DNA of 64,000 bases from Candidatus Ruania gallistercoris (GCA_019116305.1 DXBY01000078.1:1-64000); one strand, 5' to 3'. Shown: positions 8,814 through 18,728, numbered from the stretch's first letter. Notes: generated by a model not told the origin, from the sequence alone. Translations and numbers: made by a program.

Positions 8814-9797
8814 CTAGCGCACTGTTGACCGGACGACCTGGTCGAAGACTGCCTCCAGGTGCGCCTCGCCGCCCTGCCGGGACTCCTCGGCCAGGTACCA
8901 GTCCAGGCTCTCGGCGAAGCCCTCCTCCAAGGTGGCCACGGGTGCAAACTCGGGCACCAGGGAGCGGATCTTGCTGTTGTCCAGCACGAAGTCGTTCGCC
9001 TTGTCCCCGAGGGCTGAGGCGCCGAGGCGTTCGTCGACGGCGGCGATCGCCTCCGCGGGCACGTGCGCCAGCTCGGGGCGCACTCCGAGCAGGTCGGCGA
9101 GAGTGGTGTAGATCTCGTTCCAGGTGGGCGCCAGGTCGAAGGTGATGTGGAACGCCTCGCCGAGCGCTTCCGCACGGCCGAGCAGCCCGGTGAAGCCGAT
9201 CGCGAAGTCCTTCGCGCGGGTCACCGTCCACCGGGTGGTGCCATCGCCGAGCACCACGACCGGGGCGCCGCGGCGCAGCCGCTCCACATCGGTCCAGCCA
9301 CCGAACGTGGGGATCCGGGTGTGGTCGTAGGTGTGCGAGGGGCGCACCACGGTGACCGGGAATCCAGCCTCCCGGTGCTCACGGAACAGCAGGTCCTCGC
9401 TGGCGGCCTTGTCCCGGGAGTACTGCCAGTACGGGTTCTCCAGTGGCGTCTCCTCGGTGACCGGGAGCCGCGCCGGTGGGGTCTGGTAGGCGGAGGCGGA
9501 GCTGATGTACAGGTACTGGCCGGTACGGCCGGCGAACAGGTCCACCGCAGTACGGGCATGCTCGGGGGTGAAGGAGACGAAGTCCGCGACGGCGTCGAAG
9601 GTGCGCTGCCCGAGGGCGGCGCGCACAGCGGCCGGGTCCCGGACGTCCGCGTGGGCGGCCCGTACCCCGGCGGGCAGGCGACGCAGGCTGGACGCGCCGC
9701 GGTTCAGCACGGTCACGTCCCAGCCGCGGGCCAGCGCCACCGGTACGCAGGCAGCGCTGATCGTTCCGGTCCCTCCGACGAACAGCACACTGGGCAT
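8814..9797 (-). CDS. NAD-dependent epimerase/dehydratase (extended SDR)
   Basis: 327 residues. An N-terminal Rossmann fold starts with FVGGTGTIS, and the active site Tyr/Lys is in YSRDKAASE. ISSASAY supplies the catalytic Ser strand. The substrate may be a nucleotide sugar or similar compound but cannot be named. It lies 12 bp downstream of putA on the same strand and may be cotranscribed; a weak -10-like GAGGAT also sits six bases before its ATG. Confidence 0.8.
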   Translation of the reverse strand: MPSVLFVGGTGTISAACVPVALARGWDVTVLNRGASSLRRLPAGVRAAHADVRDPAAVRAALGQRTFDAVADFVSFTPEHARTAVDLFAGRTGQYLYISSASAYQTPPARLPVTEETPLENPYWQYSRDKAASEDLLFREHREAGFPVTVVRPSHTYDHTRIPTFGGWTDVERLRRGAPVVVLGDGTTRWTVTRAKDFAIGFTGLLGRAEALGEAFHITFDLAPTWNEIYTTLADLLGVRPELAHVPAEAIAAVDERLGASALGDKANDFVLDNSKIRSLVPEFAPVATLEEGFAESLDWYLAEESRQGGEAHLEAVFDQVVRSTVR

Positions 9798-9809
9798 GGC
9801 TCCATCCTC

Positions 9810-12800
9810 TCAGTGCTCGGTGGTGGGCAGGTGCCCGAACCGGTGCATCGTGCGGGAGATCGCCTGCTCCCGGAGCACGCAGAGCAGCTCGCGGCGGCCG
9901 GACGCGAGCACTTCACCGGTCAGCGGGTCCACATCGGCGCGCTCGTCAGCGGCCGCCTGCCACAGCCCAGGCACCTCGCCGATCACCCGGAGCCGGCCGG
10001 TCACGTCCCCGGCAGCCACCCGGCTGCAGAAGTCCTCGTCGGACTCCACACCCCAGCCCAGCTCACCTACTTCGGCGCCGAGGCCCGCCTGGGCCGCCGC
10101 GGCCACCTCCGGGTGCAGGCTCACCTCCACCGGCACCCCGGCGCACGCCGCCGCGAGCACCATCCGGCCCACCTCCACCGGCAGGGCATCGCCGCCGGCA
10201 CGCACAGCGAGCAGCGGAGCCGGCCGGTACCGGAAGATGTTCGCCTCAGCGCGCAGACCGGTCGGGTCGCTCTCCCCGCGGTAGTGCTCATCCCGGGCCC
10301 AGGCATCGCTGGCCACCGAGGCCCGTAACCACTCCGCCTGAGCGGGGTCGGCGGCCAGGCGCAGATAGGTGTCCAGCAGCTCCGCCACCCGGCTGCCGAC
10401 CGCCCCCTGGCCGCGGGGTCGGTCCCGGGTGGTCCAGCTGCCGAGCTGTGCCACGTAGTTCGGGCCACCCGCCTTCGCCCCCGGGCCCACGGAGGACCGC
10501 TTCCAGCCGCCGAAGGACTGCCGTTGCACGATCGCGCCGGTGATGTGCCGGTTGATGTAGGCGTTGCCGACCTCCACATGCGCCAGCCAGTGCCGGATCT
10601 CGTCCTCGTCCAGGCTGTGCAGCCCGCCGGTGAGACCGTAGGCGGTGGCGTTCTGCCACTCGATCGCCTGCTCCAGGGTCTCCGCGGTCATCACCCCCAG
10701 CACGGGGCCGAAGTACTCGGTGAGGTGGAACGGCGAACCCGGCCAGACCCCCTCTTTCATCCCGGGCGACCAGAGCCGTCCGGACTCGTCCAGCTGACGC
10801 GGCTCCACCAACCAGCGCTCCCCCGGTTCCAGGCGGGTGAGTGCGGTGAGCAGCTTGCCCTGCGGTGGCTCGATCACCGGACCCATCGCCGTGCTCAGGT
10901 CGGTCGGCCAGCCCACCTGGAGCGAGGCGACCGCATCGACGAGCTGGCGCCGGAACCGCTCCGAGGTGGCCACCGATCCCACCAGGATCAGCAGTGACGC
11001 GGCCGAGCACTTCTGCCCGGCGTGCCCGAAGGCGCTGCGCACGGCATCGGCCACGGCGAGGTCGTAGTCCGCGCTCGGCGTGACGATCAGGGCGTTCTTT
11101 CCGGAGGTCTCGGCGAGCACTCCGGGGCCAGCGGGATGCTCGGCCCGCCAGGCGGTGAACAGCCGGGAGGTCTCATAGCCGCCGGTGAGGATCACCCGGT
11201 CCACGTCCGGGTGGGCGACCAGGCGCTGCCCGGCCCCGTCCTCCTCGGCCCGCACGATCTGGATCGTCTCGGTCGGGATGTCGTGGGCGGCCATCGCCGC
11301 GTGGATCGCCTCCACGGCGATCTCCGAGCAGCCGGGCACCGGCGGCGCCGGCTTGATCACCACGGCCGACCCGGCCGCGAGCGCGGCCAGCATCCCTCCG
11401 GTGGGGATCGCCACCGGGAAGTTCCACGGCGGGGTGACCAGCACCACCGGGTCGGGGGTGAAGGTCAGGCCCTCCTCGGCCTCGATCGTCGCCAGCTCCT
11501 CGGCGCGGTCGGCGTAGTACCGGGCGAAGTCGATCGCCTCGGAGACCTCCGGGTCCGCCTCGGCCACGGTCTTGCCCCCCTCGTGGCTCATCGCCGTGAT
11601 CAGCGCGCCGCGGCGGACCTCGAGCTCATCGGCCACAGTGCGCAGCACGGCGGCCCGTTCGCTCGCCGGCCGGGCCGCCCAGGCCTCGGCGGCGGACCGG
11701 GCGCGCGCCACCACCTGGTCCACCTCCTCGGCGCCGGCGAGCAGGTCCGAGGTGAGCTCCCGGGCCGGTGCGTCCACCCACTGCCGGGCGGCGGCGCGTA
11801 CCTGCGGCAGCGCCGGGTCGGAGTCGGTGGTGTTCACGAACTGGTCCGGAGCGCTGGGACGAACGTCGCTGCGCCGCCGCTCGGCGCTCAGCTCCGCAGC
11901 GGCGGTCACACTGGTGCGGAACCGGCGCTCCTGGTCCGCCATCGGTGAGGTGCTCACCTCGTCCCCCTCGTGCGGGGCGAAGATCGCGTGCACGAAGTTC
12001 TCCGGAGCGGCGTTCTCCTCCAGCCGCCGCACCAGGTAGGAGACGGCGACGTCGAAGTCCTTCGGGGCGACCACCGGGGTGTACAGGATCAGTGGTCCGT
12101 GGGTGTCCACGTCCGCCGCCACCGCCCGGGCCTGCGCCGGCGCCATCCCTTGCAGCATCTCCACGTCCATCGACCGGCTCACCCCGCGGGCGGTGGCGAG
12201 CTGGAAGGCCAGCGCCAGGTCGAACAGGTTGTGCGAGGCGACGCCGGTGCGCAGTGCCTCGGCCACCTCCGGGCGGAGCATCCGGTCCAGCATCCGCACG
12301 TAGTTGGCGTCCACATCCGCCTTGGTGGCGTACGGCGCCTGTGCCCAGCCGTGCAGCTCCGCCTCGACCGCCTCCATCGCCAGGTTAGCGCCCTTGACCA
12401 GACGCACCTTGATCGGCGCACCTCCACCGGCCACCCGCTTCTGGGCGAACGTGGTCAGCCGCTCCAGTGCCGCCACCGAGTCCGGCAGGTAGGCCTGCAG
12501 CACGATGCCCATCTGCAGCCGGGCGAACTCCGGTTCGGAGCAGATCGCCTCGAAGGCCGCCACAGTCAGGTCCAGGTCGCGGTACTCCTCCATGTCCAGG
12601 TTCACGAACGCGGCGGGCGACTTGGCCGCTGCGGTGCGGTACAGCGGTCGGAGCCGCTCCAGCACCCGGGCCACGTTCTGCTCGGTGTCCCAGGTGGAGA
12701 GCTGGGAGACCAGCGAGGACACCTTGATGGAGACGTAGTCCACGTCCGGACGCTCGAGCAGGGCGCGGGTGCGTTCAGTGCGGGCAGCGGCCTCCCCCTC

Positions 12801-13274
12801 ACCGAGCACCGCCTCGCCGAGCAGGTTGATGTTCAGCCGCCGACCGTCCGCCTTCGCATGGGCGAGGTGATTCGCCAGCGCCGGGTCCTCGGCGTCGACC
12901 ACCAGGTGCCCGACCAGCTGCCGCAACCGGGTGCGGGCGAGCGGCACCACCACCGACGGTGCCAGCCGGGAGACGGCCGCGCCGGTACCGAGCATCAGCC
13001 GGTCCACCGGGGAGAGGAAGCTGCTGGCGTCGGAGGCGGACAGCCGGGCGAGCTCCCGGGCCGCCACCTGCAGATCCTCGGGCCTGGCCACCCGGTCCAC
13101 GAACCGCACCGCCAGGTCCAGCCCCGCCGGGTCCGCGACCAGCGCCGCCAATCGCTTGCTGGTCCGGGACTCCGCACCGGTGGTGGACTGTGCGGTCGCC
13201 TGCGCCCACCGGTGCGCCAGCTCGACGGCGGGCTCGACCATGGCGTCGATCGTCACAGAAGTCATGGCATCCAT
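9810..13274 (-). CDS. putA: Bifunctional proline dehydrogenase / glutamate semialdehyde dehydrogenase
   Basis: About 1154 residues. The FAD-dependent PRODH barrel spans roughly 130-430 (VRLVKGANLAMEAVEAE, YATKADVDANYVRML). The P5C dehydrogenase (ALDH) domain spans about 500-980, with the Glu in LAETSGKNA and the nucleophilic Cys in GHAGQKCSA. A C-terminal ALDH-related tail follows. It converts proline to glutamate, channelling P5C internally. No N-terminal ribbon-helix-helix is present, so unlike E. coli PutA it should not act as its own repressor. ATG 13274 is chosen; ATG 13265 is equally possible. A divergent PAS/AraC regulator gene begins 118 bp away. Confidence 0.92.
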   Translation of the reverse strand: MDAMTSVTIDAMVEPAVELAHRWAQATAQSTTGAESRTSKRLAALVADPAGLDLAVRFVDRVARPEDLQVAARELARLSASDASSFLSPVDRLMLGTGAAVSRLAPSVVVPLARTRLRQLVGHLVVDAEDPALANHLAHAKADGRRLNINLLGEAVLGEGEAAARTERTRALLERPDVDYVSIKVSSLVSQLSTWDTEQNVARVLERLRPLYRTAAAKSPAAFVNLDMEEYRDLDLTVAAFEAICSEPEFARLQMGIVLQAYLPDSVAALERLTTFAQKRVAGGGAPIKVRLVKGANLAMEAVEAELHGWAQAPYATKADVDANYVRMLDRMLRPEVAEALRTGVASHNLFDLALAFQLATARGVSRSMDVEMLQGMAPAQARAVAADVDTHGPLILYTPVVAPKDFDVAVSYLVRRLEENAAPENFVHAIFAPHEGDEVSTSPMADQERRFRTSVTAAAELSAERRRSDVRPSAPDQFVNTTDSDPALPQVRAAARQWVDAPARELTSDLLAGAEEVDQVVARARSAAEAWAARPASERAAVLRTVADELEVRRGALITAMSHEGGKTVAEADPEVSEAIDFARYYADRAEELATIEAEEGLTFTPDPVVLVTPPWNFPVAIPTGGMLAALAAGSAVVIKPAPPVPGCSEIAVEAIHAAMAAHDIPTETIQIVRAEEDGAGQRLVAHPDVDRVILTGGYETSRLFTAWRAEHPAGPGVLAETSGKNALIVTPSADYDLAVADAVRSAFGHAGQKCSAASLLILVGSVATSERFRRQLVDAVASLQVGWPTDLSTAMGPVIEPPQGKLLTALTRLEPGERWLVEPRQLDESGRLWSPGMKEGVWPGSPFHLTEYFGPVLGVMTAETLEQAIEWQNATAYGLTGGLHSLDEDEIRHWLAHVEVGNAYINRHITGAIVQRQSFGGWKRSSVGPGAKAGGPNYVAQLGSWTTRDRPRGQGAVGSRVAELLDTYLRLAADPAQAEWLRASVASDAWARDEHYRGESDPTGLRAEANIFRYRPAPLLAVRAGGDALPVEVGRMVLAAACAGVPVEVSLHPEVAAAAQAGLGAEVGELGWGVESDEDFCSRVAAGDVTGRLRVIGEVPGLWQAAADERADVDPLTGEVLASGRRELLCVLREQAISRTMHRFGHLPTTEH

Positions 13275-13392
13275 TTTGCTCTGGATCCCAGCCCCGCGTC
13301 TTGTCGGATCGCCGCGGGCGGACCCGCGCTCCACCACCAAAAATGGTCACCGTGGGCCGGCTGGTCGGTACGCAGTAGCATCAGCCCTCGTC

Positions 13393-14115
13393 ATGTCCAC
13401 TCCTGCCGACCGGGCTCGCCGTGCGCTCAACCCGGCGATGACCGAGCTGTTCGCCTCGCTGACCACCACGATGTTCTGCGCCAAGGACGTCACCGGAACC
13501 TACGTGGCGGTCAACGACGTGTTCGTCGCCCGGACCAACGAACGCACCCGGGCTGCCGTGCTCGGCCGCACCGCCGGCGAGCTGTTCGTCACCCCGCTCG
13601 CGCTGCGGTACGAGACCCAGGACGCCGCGGTACTCACCGGTCGCACGCTGCGCCGCGAGCTCGAGCTGATCCGCCGCCCCGGCGGCAGCCCGGGCTGGTA
13701 CCTGACCACGAAGGTCCCGCTACCCGCGGACGGCGAGATCGTCGGTGTGGTGAGCATCTCCGAGGATCTGCAGGTGGCCACCGAGACCGCGGAGCCAATG
13801 CAGTCCCTGGCCCGGGTGCAGGAGTGGATCGCGGCCCACCTGCACGAGCCGATCCGGGTGGCGGACCTGGCCGCCGTGGCCGGATGCTCCCGGCACGCCC
13901 TGGAGCGGCGCACCCGCCGGGTGTTCCACCTCTCCCCGACACAGGTGGTGCTCCGCGCCCGGATCGACCGCGCCACCGAACAGCTCACCAGTACTGGCAC
14001 CCCGATCGCGCAGATCGCGACCGCCTGCGGTTTCTACGACCAGGCGGCCTTCACCCGAACCTTCGCCCGGGTGACCGGCGAGACCCCGGCCCAGTTCCGC
14101 CGTCGGGCAGGTTGA
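13393..14115 (+). CDS. PAS domain-containing AraC-family regulator
   Basis: 240 residues. An N-terminal PAS-like sensor (about 12-130; TTTMFCAKDVTGTYVAVNDVF) is joined to a C-terminal AraC double helix-turn-helix (RVQEWIAAHLHEPIRVADLA, then GFYDQAAFTRTFARVTGETPAQFRRR). Divergent arrangement with putA strongly suggests that it controls proline use; the ligand is unknown. A TAGCAT -10 candidate lies at 13376-13381, giving a leader of only about five bases. Confidence 0.85.
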   Translation: MSTPADRARRALNPAMTELFASLTTTMFCAKDVTGTYVAVNDVFVARTNERTRAAVLGRTAGELFVTPLALRYETQDAAVLTGRTLRRELELIRRPGGSPGWYLTTKVPLPADGEIVGVVSISEDLQVATETAEPMQSLARVQEWIAAHLHEPIRVADLAAVAGCSRHALERRTRRVFHLSPTQVVLRARIDRATEQLTSTGTPIAQIATACGFYDQAAFTRTFARVTGETPAQFRRRAG

Positions 14116-14188
14116 CCAGGGACGACGCCGATCACGCCATACCGCTCTGCCGCCGAGGAGCGGCGGCGACGGCCATAAGGTGGTGCTC

Positions 14189-15289
14189 ATGACCACCGCT
14201 GAGCAGATCGCGGCGTGCGAGCGCACGTTCCGGCGCTACGGGCTGCCGCTGCTGGTGCACGGTCACACCGCGCGGCGGGACGTGTTCGGCCGGGCCGCGC
14301 CGTTCCTGGTGGTGGTGCTGCTGCTGGAGGCGTTCGCGACCATCCAGCTGGACTGGCCGTGGTGGGCGAACCTGCTCGCTCCGATCGGGGTACTGGCGGC
14401 GCTCGGGGCCTCCTACGCGGGGTTGAATGTGCTCCGTGGCCGGCGCTGGTCCACGCTGCCGCAGGACGTCGGTGGACCGGAGCTGGCGTTCTTCGTGCTC
14501 GCCCCGGCGGTGCTGCCACTGCTGTTCGGCGGGCAGTGGGTGACCGGACTGGTGAACGCCGGTGTGAATGTGCTCCTCCTGCTGCTGGTGCGGGCGGTGG
14601 TCGGTTACGGTCTGGCCGCCACGCTGTGGTGGGGGCTGAGCCGGGTCGGCAGCGAGCTCGGATCCTCGCTGGTGCGGCTGATCCGCTTCCTGCCACTGCT
14701 GCTGATCTTCTCCATCGCGCTGTTCTACAACGCCGAGGTGTGGCAGGTCTTCGACCACACCCCAGGGATCTCGGACGTCATCCTGGGCATCTTCTTCGCC
14801 GCGCTCATCCTGGTGATCCTGTCCATGCGGCTGGGACCGGAGACCCGGGAGGTGCTCACCCGGGCGGAGGCCGAGCACCCGAGCGCAGCCGATCTTCCGG
14901 CGCTCACCCGCGCGCAGCAGTTGAACGTGACCGCGATGGTGGGCGCCAACCAGCTGCTCCAGGTGATCGTGGTCAGCCTCGGGGTGGGGCTGTTCTTCTT
15001 CGCCCTGGGCGTGCTCACCATCACCCCCGGCGTGCTGGAGGAGTGGGGGATCGACGGCGGCACCTGGCAGGTGGAGCTGCCGCTGCTCGGTGAGACGCTG
15101 CTGGTCAGCCAGACGTTGCTGCGGGTCTCGGTGGCGCTGGCCACGTTCACCGGGCTGTACTACGCCATCTCGGTGCTCACCGACGGGGTCTACCGGGCGG
15201 ACTTCATCGACGAGATGGTGGTGAAGATGTCCGATGTGGCCGGGCACCGGGTGACCTATCACCAGCTGCTGCAGCGGGCGGCCGCCTGA
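14189..15289 (+). CDS. Conserved membrane protein of unknown function
   Basis: 366 residues with about eight predicted membrane segments (for example FLVVVLLLEAFATI, LLLIFSIALFYNAEVW, VILGIFFAALILVILS, VIVVSLGVGLFFFALGVL). A cytoplasmic loop rich in charged residues sits near 225-250. I do not recognise a catalytic motif. The ATG lies seven bases after TAAGGT (14176-14181), so a leaderless mRNA is likely. Confidence 0.75.
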   Translation: MTTAEQIAACERTFRRYGLPLLVHGHTARRDVFGRAAPFLVVVLLLEAFATIQLDWPWWANLLAPIGVLAALGASYAGLNVLRGRRWSTLPQDVGGPELAFFVLAPAVLPLLFGGQWVTGLVNAGVNVLLLLLVRAVVGYGLAATLWWGLSRVGSELGSSLVRLIRFLPLLLIFSIALFYNAEVWQVFDHTPGISDVILGIFFAALILVILSMRLGPETREVLTRAEAEHPSAADLPALTRAQQLNVTAMVGANQLLQVIVVSLGVGLFFFALGVLTITPGVLEEWGIDGGTWQVELPLLGETLLVSQTLLRVSVALATFTGLYYAISVLTDGVYRADFIDEMVVKMSDVAGHRVTYHQLLQRAAA

Positions 15290-15299
15290 TCTACCGACC

Positions 15300-15317
15300 G
15301 CGCCGGCACCCCGGCGC
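15300..15317 (+). terminator. Short GC hairpin after the membrane protein
   Basis: Seven-bp arms (15300-15306 and 15311-15317) with a 4-nt loop, 11 bp past the stop codon and without a T-run. A weak terminator candidate. Confidence 0.3.
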
Positions 15318-15334
15318 CGTGGGAAGATCGGCGG

Positions 15335-15832
15335 ATGGAGCACTCCCCCACCGCCGGACCCGACCGCACACCCGGCACCGCCGACAGCACTGTCCCCGCC
15401 GCCCCTGAACCCGCACCCGGGCCCGCCCCGGTGCACGTCGAACGCACCGGCACCCGCCGCTACGTCGCCCGGAACGACCGCGGCGCCGAGGTACAGATCG
15501 GCGGTGAGGAGGTCGACGCCGTCTTCACCCCGGGTGAGCTGCTCGCGATCGCTCTCGGGGCCTGCAACGTGATGAGCACCGACCTCCCCCTCGTCCGGCG
15601 CCTCGGCGAGGACTTCACCGCACAGGTCTCGGTCCGCAGGACCAAGCTGGCCGAGGAGAACCGGTACACCGCCGCCGACGTGGAGCTGGTCCTCGGCCCG
15701 GAGGCCGCCGACCGGTTGGCCGAGCTGGAGCCGGTGATCACCCGGGCGGTCGAGCGCGGCTGCACCGTGGGCCGTACCCTCGAAGCCGGGCTGACCGACA
15801 CCCTGACCATCCGCACCGACCAGGAGAGGTGA
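15335..15832 (+). CDS. OsmC-family protein
   Basis: 165 residues. An Ala/Pro-rich N-terminal tail of about 40 residues precedes the OsmC/Ohr fold (FTPGELLAIALGACNVMSTD; ERGCTVGRTLEAG). Both redox Cys residues of the family are present, consistent with thiol peroxidase activity against organic hydroperoxides. The next gene follows after 4 bp, with its ribosome site inside the end of this gene. Confidence 0.8.
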   Translation: MEHSPTAGPDRTPGTADSTVPAAPEPAPGPAPVHVERTGTRRYVARNDRGAEVQIGGEEVDAVFTPGELLAIALGACNVMSTDLPLVRRLGEDFTAQVSVRRTKLAEENRYTAADVELVLGPEAADRLAELEPVITRAVERGCTVGRTLEAGLTDTLTIRTDQER

Positions 15833-15836
15833 TCCA

Positions 15837-16586
15837 TTGCCTCGTCCACCGACCCGAAGCGAACGGCTCCTCGATGCTGCGGTGACCATCCCGAGCCAGC
15901 GGATCCGGGCCTACGTCGAGGGCGTGCGCCGGGACCACCCGGACGCCGACCCGGAGGAGATCATCGAGATCCTCACCAGCCGCTACCTGTGGACGGTCAG
16001 CGGTTCCGGTGGGGCTGTCGGTGCCGCTGCCGCGTTCCCCGTGGTCGGCACGACGGCGGCACTCGCCCTGACCGCCGGACAGGTCACCGCCTTCCTCGCC
16101 GCCTCGAGCGCGCTGTGCCTGGCGGTGGCCGAAGTGCACGGCATCAGCACCGATGACGCCGCGCGGCGCCGCGCTCTGCTGGTGAGCACCCTGCTCGGTG
16201 AGAGTGGCCCACGCCTGCTGGAGCAGCAGCTCGGCCTGTCCACCGCCACCTGGGGCAAGGTGCTGCTCACCCGGCTCCCGGTGGCCACGGTCAAGACGGT
16301 GAACCGCACGCTGCGCGGCCGGATGGCCAAGACCGTGATCGCCAAGGGGTCCACCGTGTTCGTCGGTCGGCTGCTGCCGTTCGGGATCGGCGCGGTGATC
16401 GGCTTCGCCGGCTCCCGGGCGATGGGGAAGAACCTGGTGGTCGGGCTCGCGCGGGCGTTCGGCCCGGCACCTGCTGCCTTCGCCCGTGAGCTCGGCGCCG
16501 CCCCCACGGCCGGCGAGCTCGAGCCGGACCTGTTCCGCGGTGCCGAGGCGCTCACCGAGCCCGCTGAGGAGTCCGGCACGCCCTGA
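15837..16586 (+). CDS. Hypothetical membrane-associated protein, EcsC-like
   Basis: 249 residues, start TTG 15837 supported by GGAGAGG eight bases upstream within the osmC-type gene. Three hydrophobic, Gly/Ala-rich stretches (AVGAAAAFPVVGTTAALALTA, VTAFLAASSALCLAVA, LPFGIGAVIGFAGSRAMG) resemble the EcsC family, whose role is poorly defined. The match is by general look only; I see no catalytic motif. Confidence 0.6.
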   Translation: MPRPPTRSERLLDAAVTIPSQRIRAYVEGVRRDHPDADPEEIIEILTSRYLWTVSGSGGAVGAAAAFPVVGTTAALALTAGQVTAFLAASSALCLAVAEVHGISTDDAARRRALLVSTLLGESGPRLLEQQLGLSTATWGKVLLTRLPVATVKTVNRTLRGRMAKTVIAKGSTVFVGRLLPFGIGAVIGFAGSRAMGKNLVVGLARAFGPAPAAFARELGAAPTAGELEPDLFRGAEALTEPAEESGTP

Positions 16587-16616
16587 GCGTGTCGGCGCTC
16601 CGGGACCGGACCCACC

Positions 16617-16622
16617 TACACT
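16617..16622 (+). promoter_or_regulatory. -10 box of thyA, leaderless
   Basis: TACACT is followed by six bases and the ATG at 16629. No Shine-Dalgarno sequence is visible. Confidence 0.45.
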
Positions 16623-16628
16623 GCGGGT

Positions 16629-17429
16629 ATGCCGGACACTCAATTCGAAGACCTGCTCGCCCATGTGCTGCGCGAGGGCACGGCGAAGTCGGACCGGACC
16701 GGCACCGGTACCCGCTCGGTCTTCGGCCACCAGCTGCGCTATGACCTGCAGCGCGGTTTCCCGCTGGTCACCACCAAGCGGGTGTTCCTGCGCGGACTGG
16801 TGGAGGAGCTGTTGTGGTTCCTGCGCGGTTCGACGAACGCGAACGAGCTGATCGCCAAGGACGTGCACATCTGGGACGAGTGGGCCGACCCGGACACCGG
16901 TGAGCTCGGACCGGTCTACGGCGCCCAGTGGCGATCCTGGCCGACACCGGACGGCGGGCACATCGACCAGCTCGAGCGCGTGCTGCAGCAGCTGCGCGAG
17001 CAGCCCGACTCCCGCCGGATGCTGGTCTCGGCCTGGAACGTCGCCGAGCTGGACAAGATGGCCCTCGCCCCCTGCCACGCGTTCTTCCAGTTCTACGTGG
17101 CCGACGGCGCGCTCTCCTGCCAGCTCTACCAGCGCAGTGCCGACCTGTTCCTCGGGGTGCCGTTCAACATCGCCTCCTACGCACTGCTCACCCACATGGT
17201 CGCCCAGCAGACCGGCCTGGCCGTCGGGGACTTCATCTGGACCGGCGGGGACTGCCACATCTACGACAACCACCTCGACCAAGTGCGCACCCAGCTGGAC
17301 CGGGCCCCGTACGAGTTCCCCACCCTGGAGCTGCGCCCGGCGCCGGACCTGTTCTCCTACAGCTACGAGGACGTGCAGGTGCTCGGCTACCAGCACCACC
17401 CCGGCATCAAGGCGCCGGTGGCCGTCTGA
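16629..17429 (+). CDS. thyA: Thymidylate synthase
   Basis: 266 residues, standard length for the ThyA class. Key parts are intact: substrate Arg in [11 protein letters not shown], catalytic Cys in [30 protein letters not shown] and the C-terminal KAPVAV needed to close the active site. It makes dTMP from dUMP using methylene-THF, producing dihydrofolate that the next gene product recycles. One base separates it from folA. Confidence 0.97.
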   Translation: MPDTQFEDLLAHVLREGTAKSDRTGTGTRSVFGHQLRYDLQRGFPLVTTKRVFLRGLVEELLWFLRGSTNANELIAKDVHIWDEWADPDTGELGPVYGAQWRSWPTPDGGHIDQLERVLQQLREQPDSRRMLVSAWNVAELDKMALAPCHAFFQFYVADGALSCQLYQRSADLFLGVPFNIASYALLTHMVAQQTGLAVGDFIWTGGDCHIYDNHLDQVRTQLDRAPYEFPTLELRPAPDLFSYSYEDVQVLGYQHHPGIKAPVAV

Positions 17430-17430
17430 G

Positions 17431-17913
17431 ATGCTGGGGATGATCTGGGCGCAGGCCCACGACCGGGTGATCGGCCGGGCCGGCGACCTGCCCTGGCACC
17501 TGCGCGAGGATCTGAAGCACTTCCGCTCCACCACGGCCGGCGATGCGGTGGTGATGGGCCGCCGGCAGTGGGAGTCGCTGCCGGAGAAGGTCCGCCCGCT
17601 GCCCGGCCGGCGGAACGTGGTGCTCACCCGGAATCCGAACTACCGGGCACCCGGCGCCGAGCTCGCCACGACCCTGGAGCAGGCGCTGGCGCTGGTCGCC
17701 GACCAGGATGCCTGGATCTGCGGCGGCGGTCAGGTCTACGACGAAGCACTCCCGCACGCCGATCTGCTGGTGGTCACCGAGATCGACCTGCACGTGGCCG
17801 GGGACACCTACGCCCCGCCGATCGGTGCCGAGTTCGAGGCCACCGAAACCGGTGACTGGCAGCACGCCGAGAACGGGATGCGGTACCGGATCCGCACCTA
17901 CCGGAGGCGATAG
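17431..17913 (+). CDS. folA: Dihydrofolate reductase
   Basis: 160 residues. MIWAQAHDRVIGRAGDLPWHL, the GRRQWESLP segment and WICGGGQVYDEAL identify DHFR with NADPH and folate sites intact. It regenerates tetrahydrofolate after ThyA. The ATG sits immediately after the thyA stop, so the two are one operon. Confidence 0.96.
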   Translation: MLGMIWAQAHDRVIGRAGDLPWHLREDLKHFRSTTAGDAVVMGRRQWESLPEKVRPLPGRRNVVLTRNPNYRAPGAELATTLEQALALVADQDAWICGGGQVYDEALPHADLLVVTEIDLHVAGDTYAPPIGAEFEATETGDWQHAENGMRYRIRTYRRR

Positions 17914-17918
17914 CACCG

Positions 17919-18728
17919 GTGCCCTCTCCCGTTCCGCCGACGACGCCGGACGCCCGCCGCGACGATGCCGCGCGGGGGCGGCGGTTGCACGCCCTCACCC
18001 AGATCGTGGCCGTGGGCTTCGTGGCCCTGCTGCTGGTGGTCGCGGCCACGGCCACCGGGCGGTGGGAGCTGGACCCGCGCTGGCAGCTCGAGGCACCGAG
18101 CACCACCGATGTGCCGCCGCCGCCAACAGCCACCGGGATGCCGAGCAACACACCGTCCGAAGACCCACCGCTCGACCTGGACGAGGTACCGAGCCCGGAC
18201 CTGACCTGGCTGGCCGTGACGATCGGCGTGATCGCTGCAGCCCTCCTGCTGCTGGTGCTGCTGCGGGTCCTCGCCTACCTGCGCCGGCCCCGGGCCGAGG
18301 AGCTGCCCGATCCGGGCACCAGTGCCGACTACGGCGAGGACGAGCCGGAGCCGGACCTGCCGGCGCTGCACCAGGGCGTACGCGACGCCGTCGAGCAGCT
18401 GCGGGCCGTGGGCCCACCGCGGGATGCGATCGTCTCCGCCTGGTTGGCACTGGAGGAGGCGGCGGACCGCTCCGGTGCCCGGCGCCGCCCGTCGCAGACC
18501 CCCACCGAGCACGCCGCGGCGGTGCTCGAGCGCACCGGGGCGGACCGGGAGGCCACTGAGGAGCTGCTGCACCTGTACCACCGGGCGCGGTTCTCCAGCC
18601 GGGAGCCCGGTAGCGCGGATCTGGCCGCTGCCGGGCGTGCCCTGCAGACCCTCGCCGACTCCTGGCCCGAGCTCGCACACGGATCGGTGCCGAGCCAGGC
18701 CGAGCCCGGAAGTGGAGCGAACCGGTGA
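17919..18728 (+). CDS. DUF4129 domain membrane protein
   Basis: 269 residues from GTG. Membrane segments at about 27-47 and 95-118 flank a Pro/Thr-rich outer loop. The C-terminal cytosolic domain (QGVRDAVEQLRAVGPPRDAI ... LYHRARFSSREP) is the DUF4129 domain often found next to MoxR and DUF58 genes, as here. It starts 5 bp after folA, so it may be read from the same transcript. Role unknown, possibly envelope-associated protein assembly. Confidence 0.8.
   Translation: MPSPVPPTTPDARRDDAARGRRLHALTQIVAVGFVALLLVVAATATGRWELDPRWQLEAPSTTDVPPPPTATGMPSNTPSEDPPLDLDEVPSPDLTWLAVTIGVIAAALLLLVLLRVLAYLRRPRAEELPDPGTSADYGEDEPEPDLPALHQGVRDAVEQLRAVGPPRDAIVSAWLALEEAADRSGARRRPSQTPTEHAAAVLERTGADREATEELLHLYHRARFSSREPGSADLAAAGRALQTLADSWPELAHGSVPSQAEPGSGANR

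Noticed and set aside
11970-14192. 740-codon open frame on the strand opposite putA
   Set aside because: It is a by-product of high third-position GC in putA; its product is low-complexity His/Gly/Arg-rich and has no domain, while putA has complete motifs.
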